Shown here: positions 1 to 8,971 of the stretch, one piece after another | Position numbering within the stretch: position 1 is the first letter of the stretch | Layout: the number at the start of each line of letters is the position of its first letter | Assembly (NCBI GenBank): GCA_002429385.1 | Contig: DIZL01000045.1 | Location: forward strand, 1 to 26,772 | Source: Prolixibacteraceae bacterium UBA6029 | GTDB lineage: Bacteria > Bacteroidota > Bacteroidia > Bacteroidales > Prolixibacteraceae | Direction: 5' to 3' | Length of the DNA stretch: 26,772 nt | Program-made: the position numbers and the translations under genes | Notes under the pieces: model-generated | The model's database searches: none | What the model was told of the DNA's origin: nothing | Seen by the model: the letters and a program-made list of their open reading frames with translations, nothing else

Positions 1-5
1 AAAAG

Positions 6-23
6 AATGCGTAACGTGAGTTA
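6..23. repeat. Left copy of an 18-bp inverted repeat at the contig ends (probable IS terminus)
   Basis: AATGCGTAACGTGAGTTA at 6-23 is the exact reverse complement of the last 18 bases of the window. Sequence interior to the two copies diverges at once, so the shared part is short, as expected of the terminal inverted repeat of an insertion sequence whose body lies outside the window. No transposase is visible inside. The IS family cannot be named from 18 bp. Confidence 0.6.
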
Positions 24-322
24 GATAATAAATTTGGATGGATAAAGGTTGATAGTTATACTGCTGCATTAACAATAAACGAATATACGGTACTGGACTA
101 AAATCATTAATAGCATCACTGCTATAGATATTTCTGGCATGAATATTGTTCATTTTTCCAAATCAAAGACGAAAAAAGCAGAGAAAATATTAACAATGCA
201 TTAACACAATTGTGTTTATACGTGCATAATTAATAAATGATTATTCCGTTATGATAGAACCTATTCTTATGAAACGATCTGAAAAGTTAGTTAGTTATCA
301 TGAAACATTAAAAAACTAGGTT
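24..322. other. Non-coding, AT-rich leader region upstream of the first gene
   Basis: About 300 bases without a credible gene. The only notable structure is a 14-bp perfect palindrome, AACACAATTGTGTT at 203-216, about 110 nt before the first start codon, which could be an operator for a dimeric regulator; nothing else supports this. A TAAATTTG string at 29-36 resembles a Bacteroidota -7 box but lacks a partner and lies far from any gene. Confidence 0.4.
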
Positions 323-1420
323 ATGAAAACAAAAAATTTGTATTTAGCAGTGGTTATGCTGGGGATTATTACGTGGGGCTGCAACAAAACAAATGACTCA
401 TTGAGTTCTGTGAATTCAGTATCTTTGAAATCTTCTATCAACACCGGAGTACAGAATTTAACCTCGGCAGTTAATTCAATTTCTGCTTCACCCGGCTATC
501 AGGTATTTACAGGGGCAAACGACTTAAGCACAAAAAGTGGAGTCATTTCTCCGCTCGACACCTTAACCCAAAGTATAGGCTTAGCCGACATCGCAGGGAT
601 TTATACCTATAAAGCGACGAAGATGACAAGAGGGCATATGTCGCTCATGAAGTTTTTCACCAAAACTGGCGTAAGTTCGCAAATGATTGTCAGTTTACCT
701 GAATCAAAAGTAAATTCCCCGAGAATGCTTTTACGCTATACTCCCGCGGATACTTTACTGGCCAATGATTATACCGTGACCGTATCTGATTATCTGGTCA
801 AGTTCAATCTTTTCAACAGTTACGATTACAAGATGGCATCTTCGATTAAAATCAAAGACGTTGATGCCGGTGCGCTACAAATTCAGTCAACCTATGGTAA
901 AAATAATGGCTATATGTATTCTTCTGAATTTGATTTCCCTGACGGATACAGTACCAAATATCTGGCTGCTTCGGGAGATACCGCTGTTTCGAGCTATTCG
1001 ATCAACCAGGGAACCAAAACACTTTATCAGGAAAAACTGACTTCCATCAAGACAAGTACTGATTTGAAGCATCGCGAAAGAGATTATTCATTAACCATTG
1101 GCAATGTTTTAATCGAACGAAAACTAGGCATTGGACAAGCTCTCGATAGCGCTAAAGTTTATGTGAGTGGTGTTTTACAATTGAAGTCGAAAGTTGAAAT
1201 CATTGATACCTCAACTGATCCTACAGTCGATCCTACAGTTACCAATCAGAAGAGGGAATTGAAAATCACTTTCGATGATGGCACAACAGCCACATTCAGT
1301 CAGCTTGCAGGTACAGTAATTACTAACATTAACAGCATATTTACATCCATGCACCAGGTAAATTTTGCCACAAATATTGTTGACATGATCGCCTGGGACA
1401 TCTACACTAAGAAAAATTAA
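323..1420 (+). CDS. Putative exported lipoprotein of unknown function (365 aa)
   Basis: I do not recognise the family. The N-terminus has a basic start (MKTK), a hydrophobic stretch and a cysteine at residue 20 (ITWGC), which looks like a signal peptidase II site, although the residue at -3 is Thr and not the usual Leu/Ile, so lipidation is likely but not certain. The mature part is Ser/Thr-rich with alternating polar and hydrophobic residues suggesting beta-strands, and has no repeats or membrane segments. A Thr/Asp/Pro-rich linker (DTSTDPTVDPTV) lies near residues 295-306 before a short C-terminal segment. It stands alone, followed by a hairpin at 1477-1529. Location is probably the outer membrane or periplasm; no substrate is suggested by context. 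Confidence 0.7.
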   Translation: MKTKNLYLAVVMLGIITWGCNKTNDSLSSVNSVSLKSSINTGVQNLTSAVNSISASPGYQVFTGANDLSTKSGVISPLDTLTQSIGLADIAGIYTYKATKMTRGHMSLMKFFTKTGVSSQMIVSLPESKVNSPRMLLRYTPADTLLANDYTVTVSDYLVKFNLFNSYDYKMASSIKIKDVDAGALQIQSTYGKNNGYMYSSEFDFPDGYSTKYLAASGDTAVSSYSINQGTKTLYQEKLTSIKTSTDLKHRERDYSLTIGNVLIERKLGIGQALDSAKVYVSGVLQLKSKVEIIDTSTDPTVDPTVTNQKRELKITFDDGTTATFSQLAGTVITNINSIFTSMHQVNFATNIVDMIAWDIYTKKN

Positions 1421-1476
1421 AAGGATATTCTAGAAGAAGAATCAAGTCCAACGCACCAGCAACAGGCTTTGAATAA

Positions 1477-1529
1477 AATTGAAGGCGGTGGAAAGCACGA
1501 AAAACTTATGCTTTCAGCTGCCTTCAATT
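1477..1529 (+). terminator. Strong 21-bp stem-loop after the lipoprotein gene
   Basis: Arms 1477-1497 and 1509-1529 (AATTGAAGGC... paired with ...GCCTTCAATT) form a stem of about 20 of 21 pairs counting two G-T wobbles, with an 11-nt loop. It lies 57 nt after the stop codon. The following bases (GTTTATAAC) are only weakly T-rich, so the match to an intrinsic terminator is imperfect; an RNA 3'-end protecting hairpin is the alternative. Confidence 0.55.
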
Positions 1530-1557
1530 GTTTATAACAATGTCTTCGTTATATTTG
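1528..1557 (+). promoter_or_regulatory. Bacteroidota-type promoter for the 238-aa exported protein
   Basis: TTG at 1528-1530 and TATATTTG at 1550-1557 are separated by exactly 19 nt, matching the Bacteroidota sigma-factor consensus (TTTG/TTG, about 19 nt, TAnnTTTG). Transcription would start near 1564, leaving a leader of about 110 nt before the ATG at 1678. The -33 element overlaps the right arm of the upstream hairpin. Confidence 0.5.
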
Positions 1558-1677
1558 TATCTATCGCAGAAACTTGTCCATGCCTTTTTCAACATGACGA
1601 GAATAAATCATAGAGTCATGTATGGATTATTAATGAACATCCCGGGATTTTGAATATAAAAAGCAACAATCGTCCTT

Positions 1678-2394
1678 ATGAAAATATCATTCGTTCATTT
1701 CATTCCAGTTTTATCGTTCATTTTATTGAGTGCAAGTCCAATACAGAAAAAGGAAAAAGTCATTCAAATAAATATCGATCATATCTTAAATGCCCGGTCA
1801 GTAACAACCTTAACCAATGGCAAACTGGTTACCTGGACGAAGGGTATTGATGGGAACGGCATAGCTGACGGCTATCTAACCATGTCAGCAGCGCTATTCA
1901 AAGGCGATAATAATCCACACGCTTTGCCTGATAATCCATTAATTCCTGCCACGGCAAAACATCCTGAAGTTTTACTGCATTATAATAATAACGATAGCAT
2001 TTCGAACCAAACAGTTGCAGTGTCTGGTAAGGGTAGTTTTGGTTATGATGTGCCTTCCTCCCAATATTCAGAGATGTTTCTTGCACTGACCAGTTCTGAA
2101 GGGGCTTCACAAATTAAAGTGGATCTGCATTACACCGATGGAATAGAATCTAAATCGTTTGAAGTACCCGACTATTATAAGGATATTCAAGCAAATGACC
2201 CTAATTATTGTTACCTTATTCATGATCTGGCCAAGTGGGGTAAAATGAATAACATGACCGAAAAAGACCATCATAATATTGATTTATTAAACATCCATCC
2301 CAATCCAAAACGTATTTTGACACATATTCAGGTAGAAAAAACGGAAACAGGGTATATGGTATTTTGGGCATCAATAGGTTTAGCAGTTAAATGA
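1678..2394 (+). CDS. Exported protein of unknown function (238 aa)
   Basis: The product starts with a Sec-type signal (MKISFVHF, then a hydrophobic core to about residue 20), with probable cleavage after the LLSAS region and no lipobox cysteine. The mature part is rich in Asn, Asp, Ser and Gly with predicted short beta-strands and several His residues (for example EKDHHN around residue 200), resembling a secreted beta-sandwich, but I cannot assign a family. A partly overlapping reading frame at 1650-1850 is rejected because this frame runs longer and has the signal peptide. It has its own predicted promoter and is not close enough to the TCA operon (154 nt) to assume co-transcription. Confidence 0.65.
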   Translation: MKISFVHFIPVLSFILLSASPIQKKEKVIQINIDHILNARSVTTLTNGKLVTWTKGIDGNGIADGYLTMSAALFKGDNNPHALPDNPLIPATAKHPEVLLHYNNNDSISNQTVAVSGKGSFGYDVPSSQYSEMFLALTSSEGASQIKVDLHYTDGIESKSFEVPDYYKDIQANDPNYCYLIHDLAKWGKMNNMTEKDHHNIDLLNIHPNPKRILTHIQVEKTETGYMVFWASIGLAVK

Positions 2395-2547
2395 TATCCT
2401 CGTAGCCTCACTACTAACAAATATCAACCGGTAATATCTGATAATTTTTAATATATTTCGAATCTTTTCAAAAAACAAAACTGCGTAGGAAGTGTTAAAT
2501 ATGTTGTTAAAAAAACTTGATCATCGACAATACAAAAACCCAATTAT

Positions 2548-4809
2548 ATGTTTGATCTGGAATTAATAAAGAAGAACTATCAGGAATTAAGCGCAAAAAT
2601 TGAAAAAAGCAAGAAGCGCTTAAACAGAGCCTTAACTCTGTCAGAAAAAATCCTTTATGCACATTTGTATCAGGATCAACCTGTACAAGACTTTAAGCGA
2701 GGCATCGATTATGTAGATTTTGCCCCTGACCGGGTCGCCATGCAGGATGCGACGGCCCAAATGGCCTTGCTGCAATTCATGAATTCAGGAAAAAGTAAAA
2801 CAGCGGTACCTTCAACCGTTCATTGCGATCACCTTATTCAGGCCAGCATAAATGGACTGGCCGACCTGAATGAAGCCATCAAAATGAACAAAGAGGTTTA
2901 CGATTTCCTCGAATCAGTATCGAATAAGTACGGAATCGGATTCTGGAAACCCGGAGCTGGAATAATCCATCAGGTAGTTCTCGAGAACTATGCTTTTCCG
3001 GGTGGAATGATGATTGGAACCGATTCTCACACTGTAAATGCAGGAGGACTGGGAATGGTTGCAATTGGTGTTGGAGGTGCAGATGCAGTGGATGTGATGG
3101 CAGGAATGGCCTGGGAACTAAAGTTTCCTAAATTAATCGGAATTAAACTGACCGGAAAACTCAACGGCTGGGCTGCACCAAAAGACATTATACTGAAAGT
3201 TGCTGGAATCCTAACCGTAAAAGGTGGTACCGGCGCTATTATTGAATATTTCGGTGAAGGGGCCCAATCAATATCCTGTACCGGAAAAGGAACAATCTGT
3301 AACATGGGCGCCGAAGTCGGAGCTACAACCTCAACTTTTGGTTATGACGAATCAATGGAACGCTACCTTCGCGCAACTGGTCGCGCTGCAGTGGCTGACC
3401 TGGCCAATGAAGTCAAAGAACATTTAACGGCCGACCCTGAAGTCTACGCTAATCCTGAAAGATACTTCGATCAGGTGATCGAGATTAATCTAAACGAATT
3501 GGAACCCTATATTAATGGACCATTTACACCTGACCGTGCTACTCCAATATCGAAAATGGCTGAAGTTGCCAAAGAAAATGGCTGGCCAACCAAAATAGAA
3601 GTCGGCTTAATCGGTTCGTGCACCAATTCATCCTATGAAGATATTTCTCGTGCAGCTTCGTTAGCACAGCAAGCAGTGGATAAAAAGCTGAGATCGAAAG
3701 CTGAATTCACCATCACTCCGGGATCTGAACTGGTGCGTTATACCATTGAACGTGATGGTTTTATTGATACATTTAATCAAATTGGTGCTAAAGTATTTGC
3801 CAATGCCTGCGGACCCTGCATCGGACAGTGGTCCCGTCCGGGAGCCGAGAAAGGTGAAAAAAATACTATTATTCACTCCTTTAATCGTAACTTTTCCAAG
3901 CGTGCCGATGGGAATCCGAATACCTATGCTTTTGTGGCTTCACCCGAAATCGTAACTGCCATGGCCATTGCCGGAGATCTGACTTTTAATCCGTTAACTG
4001 ATTATTTAATCAATGAAAACGGTGAAAAAGTAAAACTGGACATCCCTTCGGGTCAAGAACTTCCTTCCAGGGGATTTGATGTGAAAGATGCCGGGTACCA
4101 GGCTCCTGCCGAAAATGGATCAACAGTTACGATAAAAGTTGATCCGGCTTCGTCTCGTCTGCAATTGCTTCAACCTTTCGAGGCATGGGATGGCAAAAAC
4201 CTTCTTGGTGCAAAATTGCTGATCAAAGCCAAAGGGAAATGCACAACCGACCATATTTCCATGGCTGGTCCCTGGCTGCGCTATCGTGGTCATCTCGATA
4301 ATATCTCAAATAACATGCTTATAGGTGCAGTCAATGCATTCAATGACCAGCCAAATAAGGTTAAGAATCAGCTGATAGGTGTATATGGTGAGGTTCCGGC
4401 AGTTCAGCGTGCATATAAGGCAGCAGGCGTTTCAACGATTGTTGTTGGTGATCAGAATTACGGTGAAGGTTCATCACGCGAACATGCAGCCATGGAACCA
4501 CGGCATCTAGGGGTTAAAGCAGTAATCGTAAAGTCTTTTGCCCGCATACACGAAACGAACCTGAAGAAACAGGGAATGCTCGGCCTGACCTTTGCCAACG
4601 AAGCGGATTACAATAAAATTCAGGAAGACGATACCTTTAACTTCATTGACCTGAAGGAATTTGCGCCGGGAAAGCCATTAACCCTTGAAATCGTTCACGC
4701 AGATCATACCAAAGAAAACATACTACTGAATCACACCTACAATCAACAACAGATTGATTGGTTTAAAGCAGGTTCAGCCCTTGATTTAATACGCAAACAA
4801 AACCTTTAA
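2548..4809 (+). CDS. acn: Aconitate hydratase, mitochondrial type
   Basis: It interconverts citrate and isocitrate through cis-aconitate, using a [4Fe-4S] cluster in the cytoplasm. The 753-aa length and sequence fit the mitochondrial-like aconitase subfamily known from Bacteroides, not the larger AcnA/IRP or AcnB types. The three cluster cysteines are visible: Cys358 in GSCTNSS and Cys421/Cys424 in ACGPCIGQW, the same numbers as in mature pig heart aconitase. The N-terminal DRVAMQDATAQ motif and the C-terminal swivel domain with GSSREHAAMEPRHLG, which carries substrate-binding Ser and Arg, are intact. It is the first gene of a four-gene operon, 15 nt ahead of the NADP isocitrate dehydrogenase. 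An aconitase, isocitrate dehydrogenase and citrate synthase cluster is also known in Bacteroides fragilis. No clear promoter was found upstream; TATATTTC at 2452-2459 lacks a correctly spaced -33 box. Confidence 0.97.
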   Translation: MFDLELIKKNYQELSAKIEKSKKRLNRALTLSEKILYAHLYQDQPVQDFKRGIDYVDFAPDRVAMQDATAQMALLQFMNSGKSKTAVPSTVHCDHLIQASINGLADLNEAIKMNKEVYDFLESVSNKYGIGFWKPGAGIIHQVVLENYAFPGGMMIGTDSHTVNAGGLGMVAIGVGGADAVDVMAGMAWELKFPKLIGIKLTGKLNGWAAPKDIILKVAGILTVKGGTGAIIEYFGEGAQSISCTGKGTICNMGAEVGATTSTFGYDESMERYLRATGRAAVADLANEVKEHLTADPEVYANPERYFDQVIEINLNELEPYINGPFTPDRATPISKMAEVAKENGWPTKIEVGLIGSCTNSSYEDISRAASLAQQAVDKKLRSKAEFTITPGSELVRYTIERDGFIDTFNQIGAKVFANACGPCIGQWSRPGAEKGEKNTIIHSFNRNFSKRADGNPNTYAFVASPEIVTAMAIAGDLTFNPLTDYLINENGEKVKLDIPSGQELPSRGFDVKDAGYQAPAENGSTVTIKVDPASSRLQLLQPFEAWDGKNLLGAKLLIKAKGKCTTDHISMAGPWLRYRGHLDNISNNMLIGAVNAFNDQPNKVKNQLIGVYGEVPAVQRAYKAAGVSTIVVGDQNYGEGSSREHAAMEPRHLGVKAVIVKSFARIHETNLKKQGMLGLTFANEADYNKIQEDDTFNFIDLKEFAPGKPLTLEIVHADHTKENILLNHTYNQQQIDWFKAGSALDLIRKQNL

Positions 4810-4824
4810 ATTATTAGCCCTCAG

Positions 4825-6054
4825 ATGAAACAAAAAATTAAAGTTTTAAACCCTGTAGTTGAGTTGGACGGAGATGAAATGACCCGTGTTATCTGGTCAT
4901 TAATTAAGGAAAAACTGATTTTTCCTTATCTTGATGTGGATATCAAATACTACGATCTTGGGATCGAATATCGTGATGAAACCAATGACCAGGTTACCGT
5001 TGATGCAGCCAATGCCATTATAAAATACGGAGTCGGCATTAAATGTGCCACCATAACACCCGATGAAGCACGTGTTGAGGAATTCGGTCTCAAAAAAATG
5101 TGGAAATCACCCAACGGTACCATACGTAATATCCTGGACGGAACAGTTTTCCGTGAACCAATCATTATCAGCAACATACCACGTCTGGTTTCCGGATGGA
5201 AACAACCAATATGTATCGGACGTCATGCATTTGGTGATCAATATAAGGCTACCGACTTTGTGACCAAAGGAAAAGGTAAGCTGACTATTACGTTCACTCC
5301 GGAAGACGGGAGTAAAACGACTTCGTTTGAAGTGTATGATTTTGAAGGAGATGGCGTAGCAATGGCCATGTACAACACCGATGAGTCCATCAGAGGCTTC
5401 GCTCATGCCTGTATGAACCAGGCGATCATGAAAAAATGGCCACTCTATCTGTCAACAAAGAATACCATCCTGAAGAAGTATGATGGACGATTCAAGGATA
5501 TCTTTCAGGAAGTTTTTGATACTGAATTTAAAGAAGCATTCGACAAGGCAGGAATCACTTACGAGCACCGTTTGATTGATGACATGGTTGCTGCATGTAT
5601 GAAATGGGAAGGTGGATACGTATGGGCCTGTAAAAACTACGATGGAGATGTTCAGTCTGACACAGTGGCTCAGGGATATGGCTCACTAGGCCTGATGACC
5701 TCAACACTTATTACCCCTGATGGGAAAATAATGGAAGCCGAAGCTGCTCATGGCACCGTAACCCGGCATTTCAGGATGCACCAGCAGGGAAAACCTACTT
5801 CAACCAACCCCATTGCTTCGATTTATGCATGGACACGAGGTCTGGCATTCCGGGGCAAGCTGGACGGTAACCAGGAACTGATCGATTTTTCACTTGCCCT
5901 CGAACAAACCTGCGTTGAAACCGTTGAAAGCGGACAAATGACCAAAGATCTTGCTCTGCTTATTTATGGAAATGACCTTACTACGGATAATTACCTGACC
6001 ACTGAAAAGTTTCTGGATGCACTGGATGACAATCTTCAGAAAAAGCTAAAGTAA
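4825..6054 (+). CDS. icd: Isocitrate dehydrogenase, NADP-dependent, eukaryotic-like (type II, homodimer)
   Basis: It oxidatively decarboxylates isocitrate to 2-oxoglutarate, reducing NADP. At 409 aa it matches the cytosolic/mitochondrial IDH1/IDH2 family end to end: VVELDGDEMTRVIW at the N-terminus, SPNGTIRNILDGTVFREPI for substrate binding, and the clasp and active-site segment IDDMVAACMKWEGGYVWACKNYDGDVQSD. Arg314 and His315 in HGTVTRH, which bind the 2'-phosphate of NADP in human IDH1 under the same residue numbers, are conserved, so NADP specificity is a firm prediction. It follows aconitase by 15 nt. The next gene encodes a second, unrelated-subfamily isocitrate dehydrogenase, so this copy most likely supplies NADPH for biosynthesis. 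Confidence 0.97.
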   Translation: MKQKIKVLNPVVELDGDEMTRVIWSLIKEKLIFPYLDVDIKYYDLGIEYRDETNDQVTVDAANAIIKYGVGIKCATITPDEARVEEFGLKKMWKSPNGTIRNILDGTVFREPIIISNIPRLVSGWKQPICIGRHAFGDQYKATDFVTKGKGKLTITFTPEDGSKTTSFEVYDFEGDGVAMAMYNTDESIRGFAHACMNQAIMKKWPLYLSTKNTILKKYDGRFKDIFQEVFDTEFKEAFDKAGITYEHRLIDDMVAACMKWEGGYVWACKNYDGDVQSDTVAQGYGSLGLMTSTLITPDGKIMEAEAAHGTVTRHFRMHQQGKPTSTNPIASIYAWTRGLAFRGKLDGNQELIDFSLALEQTCVETVESGQMTKDLALLIYGNDLTTDNYLTTEKFLDALDDNLQKKLK

Positions 6055-6105
6055 TCAGGCTCAGAAAAAAGGATAGAGAAAAAAGGAATAAGGAAAAAGG
6101 AAGCA

Positions 6106-6165
6106 GGAAAGAGGAATAGTGAAAGATCATTACACAAAATCTTTCTTCCTGCATTTCCTCTTTCC
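6106..6165. repeat. Imperfect stem-loop in a purine-rich gap between the two isocitrate dehydrogenase genes
   Basis: GGAAAGAGGAA at 6106-6116 pairs perfectly with TTCCTCTTTCC at 6155-6165, and inside it GAAAGAT (6121-6127) pairs with ATCTTTC (6139-6145). The upstream bases 6065-6105 are nearly all A and G. In the transcript it would form a hairpin within the operon that could attenuate or stabilise the mRNA. There is no T-run after it. Confidence 0.5.
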
Positions 6166-6167
6166 AA

Positions 6168-6202
6168 ATGACTAATGACTAATGACTAATGACTAATGAC
6201 TA
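6168..6202. repeat. Five tandem copies of the 7-mer ATGACTA
   Basis: Five exact head-to-tail copies of ATGACTA occupy 6168-6202, ending 30 nt before the start codon of the second isocitrate dehydrogenase. A 7-bp unit is prone to slipped-strand copy-number change and would alter leader length but not any reading frame. Confidence 0.9.
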
Positions 6203-6232
6203 ATTACAGGTGAATAAACGAATTCAAAGGTT

Positions 6233-7498
6233 ATGGTGCAGAATATTCAATTTATAAATAATAAGATAGTCGTACCGGATGAGCCAATTATTCCTTTCAT
6301 CGAAGGTGATGGAATCGGTAAGGACATCACCGGGCCCAGCCAGAGAGTGATTAATGCAGCGGTTGCTGCTGCTTATGGCGATTACAAAAAGATCATCTGG
6401 AAAGAAGTTCTTGCAGGAAAAAAGGCCTTTGAACTCACCGGAAGTTATATGCCGGATGAAACATTGGACGCATTTAAAGAATATCTTGTTGGGATAAAAG
6501 GGCCGCTCGAAACACCTGTAGGGGAAGGAATACGCTCCTTGAATGTAGCTTTGCGCCAAACGCTCGATTTGTATGCCTGTGTACGTCCGTTCCGTTGGTT
6601 TAAGGGAGTCCCCTCACCTATCCGCTATCCCGAACTGGTTGACATGCATATCTTCAGGGAAAATACTGAAGATATTTATGCCGGAATTGAATTCATGACA
6701 GGTAATGACAAGGCAATCCGATTTCGCGATTTCCTGATCAATGAGTTAGGTGTCGATCAGATCCGTTTCCCTGAAACGAGTTCGTTCGGCGTAAAACCTG
6801 TGTCGAAGGAAGGCTCTGAGCGACTGATCCGGGCAGCAATTCAATTTGCCATCCGCTGTGAGTTGCCTTCAGTAACCTTGGTCCATAAGGGAAATATCAT
6901 GAAGTTTACTGAAGGCGCTTTCAAAAATTGGGGTTATGATCTGGCTGAAAGTGAATTTTCACACCAGACATTTACCTGGAGGCAGTATCAGCTGATTGAA
7001 AAACAAGAAGGGAAAGCTGAAGCAAACGCTGCAATGTCAAAGGCGAAATCACTTGGCAAAGTCATTGTAAAAGATGTTATAACTGATGCGTTTCTTCAGG
7101 AGAGTTTATTGCATCCCTATGATCACTCGGTCATAGCCACCTTAAACCTGAATGGCGATTACATCTCGGATCAACTGGCTGCTATGGTTGGTGGAATAGG
7201 AATTTCACCTGGAGCAAACATCAATTATAACAGCGGATATGCCATTTTTGAAGCCACACACGGAACGGCTCCTAACATTGCCGGAACCGGAAAAGCAAAT
7301 CCTTCATCACTCATTCTTTCAGGAGCAATGCTTCTTGAGTACCTGGGATGGGACAAAGCGGCAGAGCATATTTATGACGCTCTGGATCATACCTTCTCCA
7401 AACGAAGAGTTACTTCTGACCTGTTTACAATGATGGAAGGAGCCACTCTGTTATCCACTTCAGAATTTGCTGATGAAATAATCAGAAATATTCATTAA
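6233..7498 (+). CDS. icd: Isocitrate dehydrogenase, prokaryotic type I, probably NAD-dependent
   Basis: It oxidises isocitrate to 2-oxoglutarate. The 421-aa product aligns along its length with E. coli Icd: PFIEGDGIGKDIT at the N-terminus, RSLNVALRQ with the substrate-binding/phosphorylatable serine (Ser102, E. coli Ser113), and FRENTEDIYAGIE and VHKGNIMKFTEGAF in the middle. The residues that bind the NADP 2'-phosphate in E. coli are all replaced: Lys344 and Tyr345 become Asn348 and Ile349 (HGTAPNIAG), Val351 becomes Ala355, Tyr391 becomes Ser395, and Arg395 becomes Thr399. Ile and Ala at these sites are typical of NAD-using relatives, so NAD preference is inferred although the usual Asp at position 344 is Asn. 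It sits between the type II NADP enzyme (178-nt gap with repeats) and citrate synthase (41-nt gap). Confidence 0.93.
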   Translation: MVQNIQFINNKIVVPDEPIIPFIEGDGIGKDITGPSQRVINAAVAAAYGDYKKIIWKEVLAGKKAFELTGSYMPDETLDAFKEYLVGIKGPLETPVGEGIRSLNVALRQTLDLYACVRPFRWFKGVPSPIRYPELVDMHIFRENTEDIYAGIEFMTGNDKAIRFRDFLINELGVDQIRFPETSSFGVKPVSKEGSERLIRAAIQFAIRCELPSVTLVHKGNIMKFTEGAFKNWGYDLAESEFSHQTFTWRQYQLIEKQEGKAEANAAMSKAKSLGKVIVKDVITDAFLQESLLHPYDHSVIATLNLNGDYISDQLAAMVGGIGISPGANINYNSGYAIFEATHGTAPNIAGTGKANPSSLILSGAMLLEYLGWDKAAEHIYDALDHTFSKRRVTSDLFTMMEGATLLSTSEFADEIIRNIH

Positions 7499-7539
7499 TT
7501 TAGAAACCTTATTCAAACTAAAAACCAAAAACCAAATAT

Positions 7540-8856
7540 ATGGAATACATTAAAAACAGGTTTTATGAATCAGCCATGAAAAACATGACTGATCTGCAAA
7601 AGCTCAGAAAAGATCATGGTGATGTCGTTCTTGGACAGGTAAACATAGACCAGGTGCTTTCGGGCATGAAGGGTATACCGGCCCTGCTCACCGAAACTTC
7701 AAAACTTGATGCCAATGAAGGTATCCGGTTTCGTGGTTATTCACTTCCAGAACTACAGCAAAAGCTGCCTAAAATGGATGATGGTGGCGAACCTCTTCCT
7801 GAAGGACTATTTTACCTGATGATGATCGGTGAAATCCCAACTAAAGAAGACGTAATAAACATTTCGAAGGATTGGGCCACGCGTGCTCATGTGCCGCAGC
7901 ATGCTTTCGATGTGATTGATGCCATTCCAAAGAATAGCCGTCCTATGACTCAGTTTAGTACAGCCATCCTTTCAATGGCTTACGATTCGGTTTTTATGAA
8001 AGCTTACCGGGCTGGAGTGAATAAAAAATTCTACTGGGACTTCATGTATGAAGATGTGATGACTCTTATTGCGCGTCTGCCCCGTATCGCTGCTTACATT
8101 TACAGACGTATCTATCACAACGGAAATCATATCGAGCCGAATCCTACCCTTGATTGGGCTGGAAACCTGGCACACATGATGGGTCACGATTCGAATGAAG
8201 TAAGAAACCTGTTGCGCCTGTATATGGTTATTCATGCCGACCATGAAGGAGGCAATGTTTCGGCTCATACCACTCACCTGGTGGGTTCGGCCTTAAGTAA
8301 TGCCTATTATGCATTTGCTGCCGGAATGGTTGGACTTGCCGGCCCATTACACGGTTACGCCAATCAGGAAGTTATGGACTGGATCTCCGAAATGACCCTA
8401 CAACTCGGAACCGACGAACCTTCTGATGCACAAATTGGCAAATACATCGAACAAACACTTATACAGGGGCGTGTAGTACCCGGCTACGGGCATGCCGTTC
8501 TTCGTATTACCGATCCACGGTTTACCGTTCAGCAGCAGTTTGCTGAAAAGTACATCGTGAACGACAAACTGATCAATACTGTAAATGCCATTTATCGGGT
8601 AGCTCCGCCAATCCTGGAAGCCACCGGTAAAATCAAAAACCCATGGCCGAATGTTGATGCCTTCAGCGGTTCATTACTCAATCATTACGGAATTACAGAA
8701 TCCAGTTTCTACACTGTTCTTTTTGGTGTTTCACGTTCATTGGGTGTTCTGGCCTCCCTGGTATTCGACCGTATGTACGGTCTTCCGATCGAACGCCCGA
8801 ATTCTCAAACCATGGAATGGTTCCTCAATAAAGCAGGAATACAATCCGAAGGATAA
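7540..8856 (+). CDS. gltA: Citrate synthase, eukaryotic-like (Si type)
   Basis: It condenses oxaloacetate with acetyl-CoA to citrate, the entry step for the upstream enzymes. The 438-aa protein belongs to the mitochondrial-like citrate synthase branch, not the hexameric Gram-negative GltA branch. The active-site set is complete: the HADHEGGNVSAHT segment around His235, His271 in GPLHGYANQE, His318 in GYGHAVLR and Asp373 in NVDAFSG, matching pig His238, His274, His320 and Asp375, and the substrate-binding Arg in ITDPRF follows. It closes the operon and is followed within 25 nt by a strong terminator. Lacking the NADH-regulatory N-terminal extension of hexameric enzymes, it is probably not inhibited by NADH (inference). 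Confidence 0.97.
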   Translation: MEYIKNRFYESAMKNMTDLQKLRKDHGDVVLGQVNIDQVLSGMKGIPALLTETSKLDANEGIRFRGYSLPELQQKLPKMDDGGEPLPEGLFYLMMIGEIPTKEDVINISKDWATRAHVPQHAFDVIDAIPKNSRPMTQFSTAILSMAYDSVFMKAYRAGVNKKFYWDFMYEDVMTLIARLPRIAAYIYRRIYHNGNHIEPNPTLDWAGNLAHMMGHDSNEVRNLLRLYMVIHADHEGGNVSAHTTHLVGSALSNAYYAFAAGMVGLAGPLHGYANQEVMDWISEMTLQLGTDEPSDAQIGKYIEQTLIQGRVVPGYGHAVLRITDPRFTVQQQFAEKYIVNDKLINTVNAIYRVAPPILEATGKIKNPWPNVDAFSGSLLNHYGITESSFYTVLFGVSRSLGVLASLVFDRMYGLPIERPNSQTMEWFLNKAGIQSEG

Positions 8857-8880
8857 ACTACAAAATATTCATATAAAAGA

Positions 8881-8913
8881 AGAGGCTAGCTCCAAGGAGT
8901 TCAGCCTCTTTTT
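8881..8913 (+). terminator. Intrinsic terminator of the TCA operon
   Basis: AGAGGCT (8881-8887) pairs with AGCCTCT (8903-8909), and the stem continues inward through CTCC/GGAG with one bulged base and a 2-nt turn. The 3' arm runs directly into TTTTT (8909-8913). It starts 25 nt after the citrate synthase stop codon. Confidence 0.9.
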
Positions 8914-8971
8914 GTTTTCAGTCAAAAGACATGGAGTTTGAAGTTGGGTATTAGGGTTGTGATTAATCAAC

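Noticed and set aside
29..36. TAAATTTG as a promoter near the left end
   Set aside because: No -33 element, and it is almost 290 nt from the first gene, next to the inverted repeat.
1650..1850. 66-codon frame overlapping the start of the 238-aa exported protein
   Set aside because: It is short, lacks a signal or domain, and overlaps a longer frame that has a signal peptide.
6168..6202. CRISPR array
   Set aside because: The 7-bp units are contiguous with no spacers; this is a simple tandem repeat.
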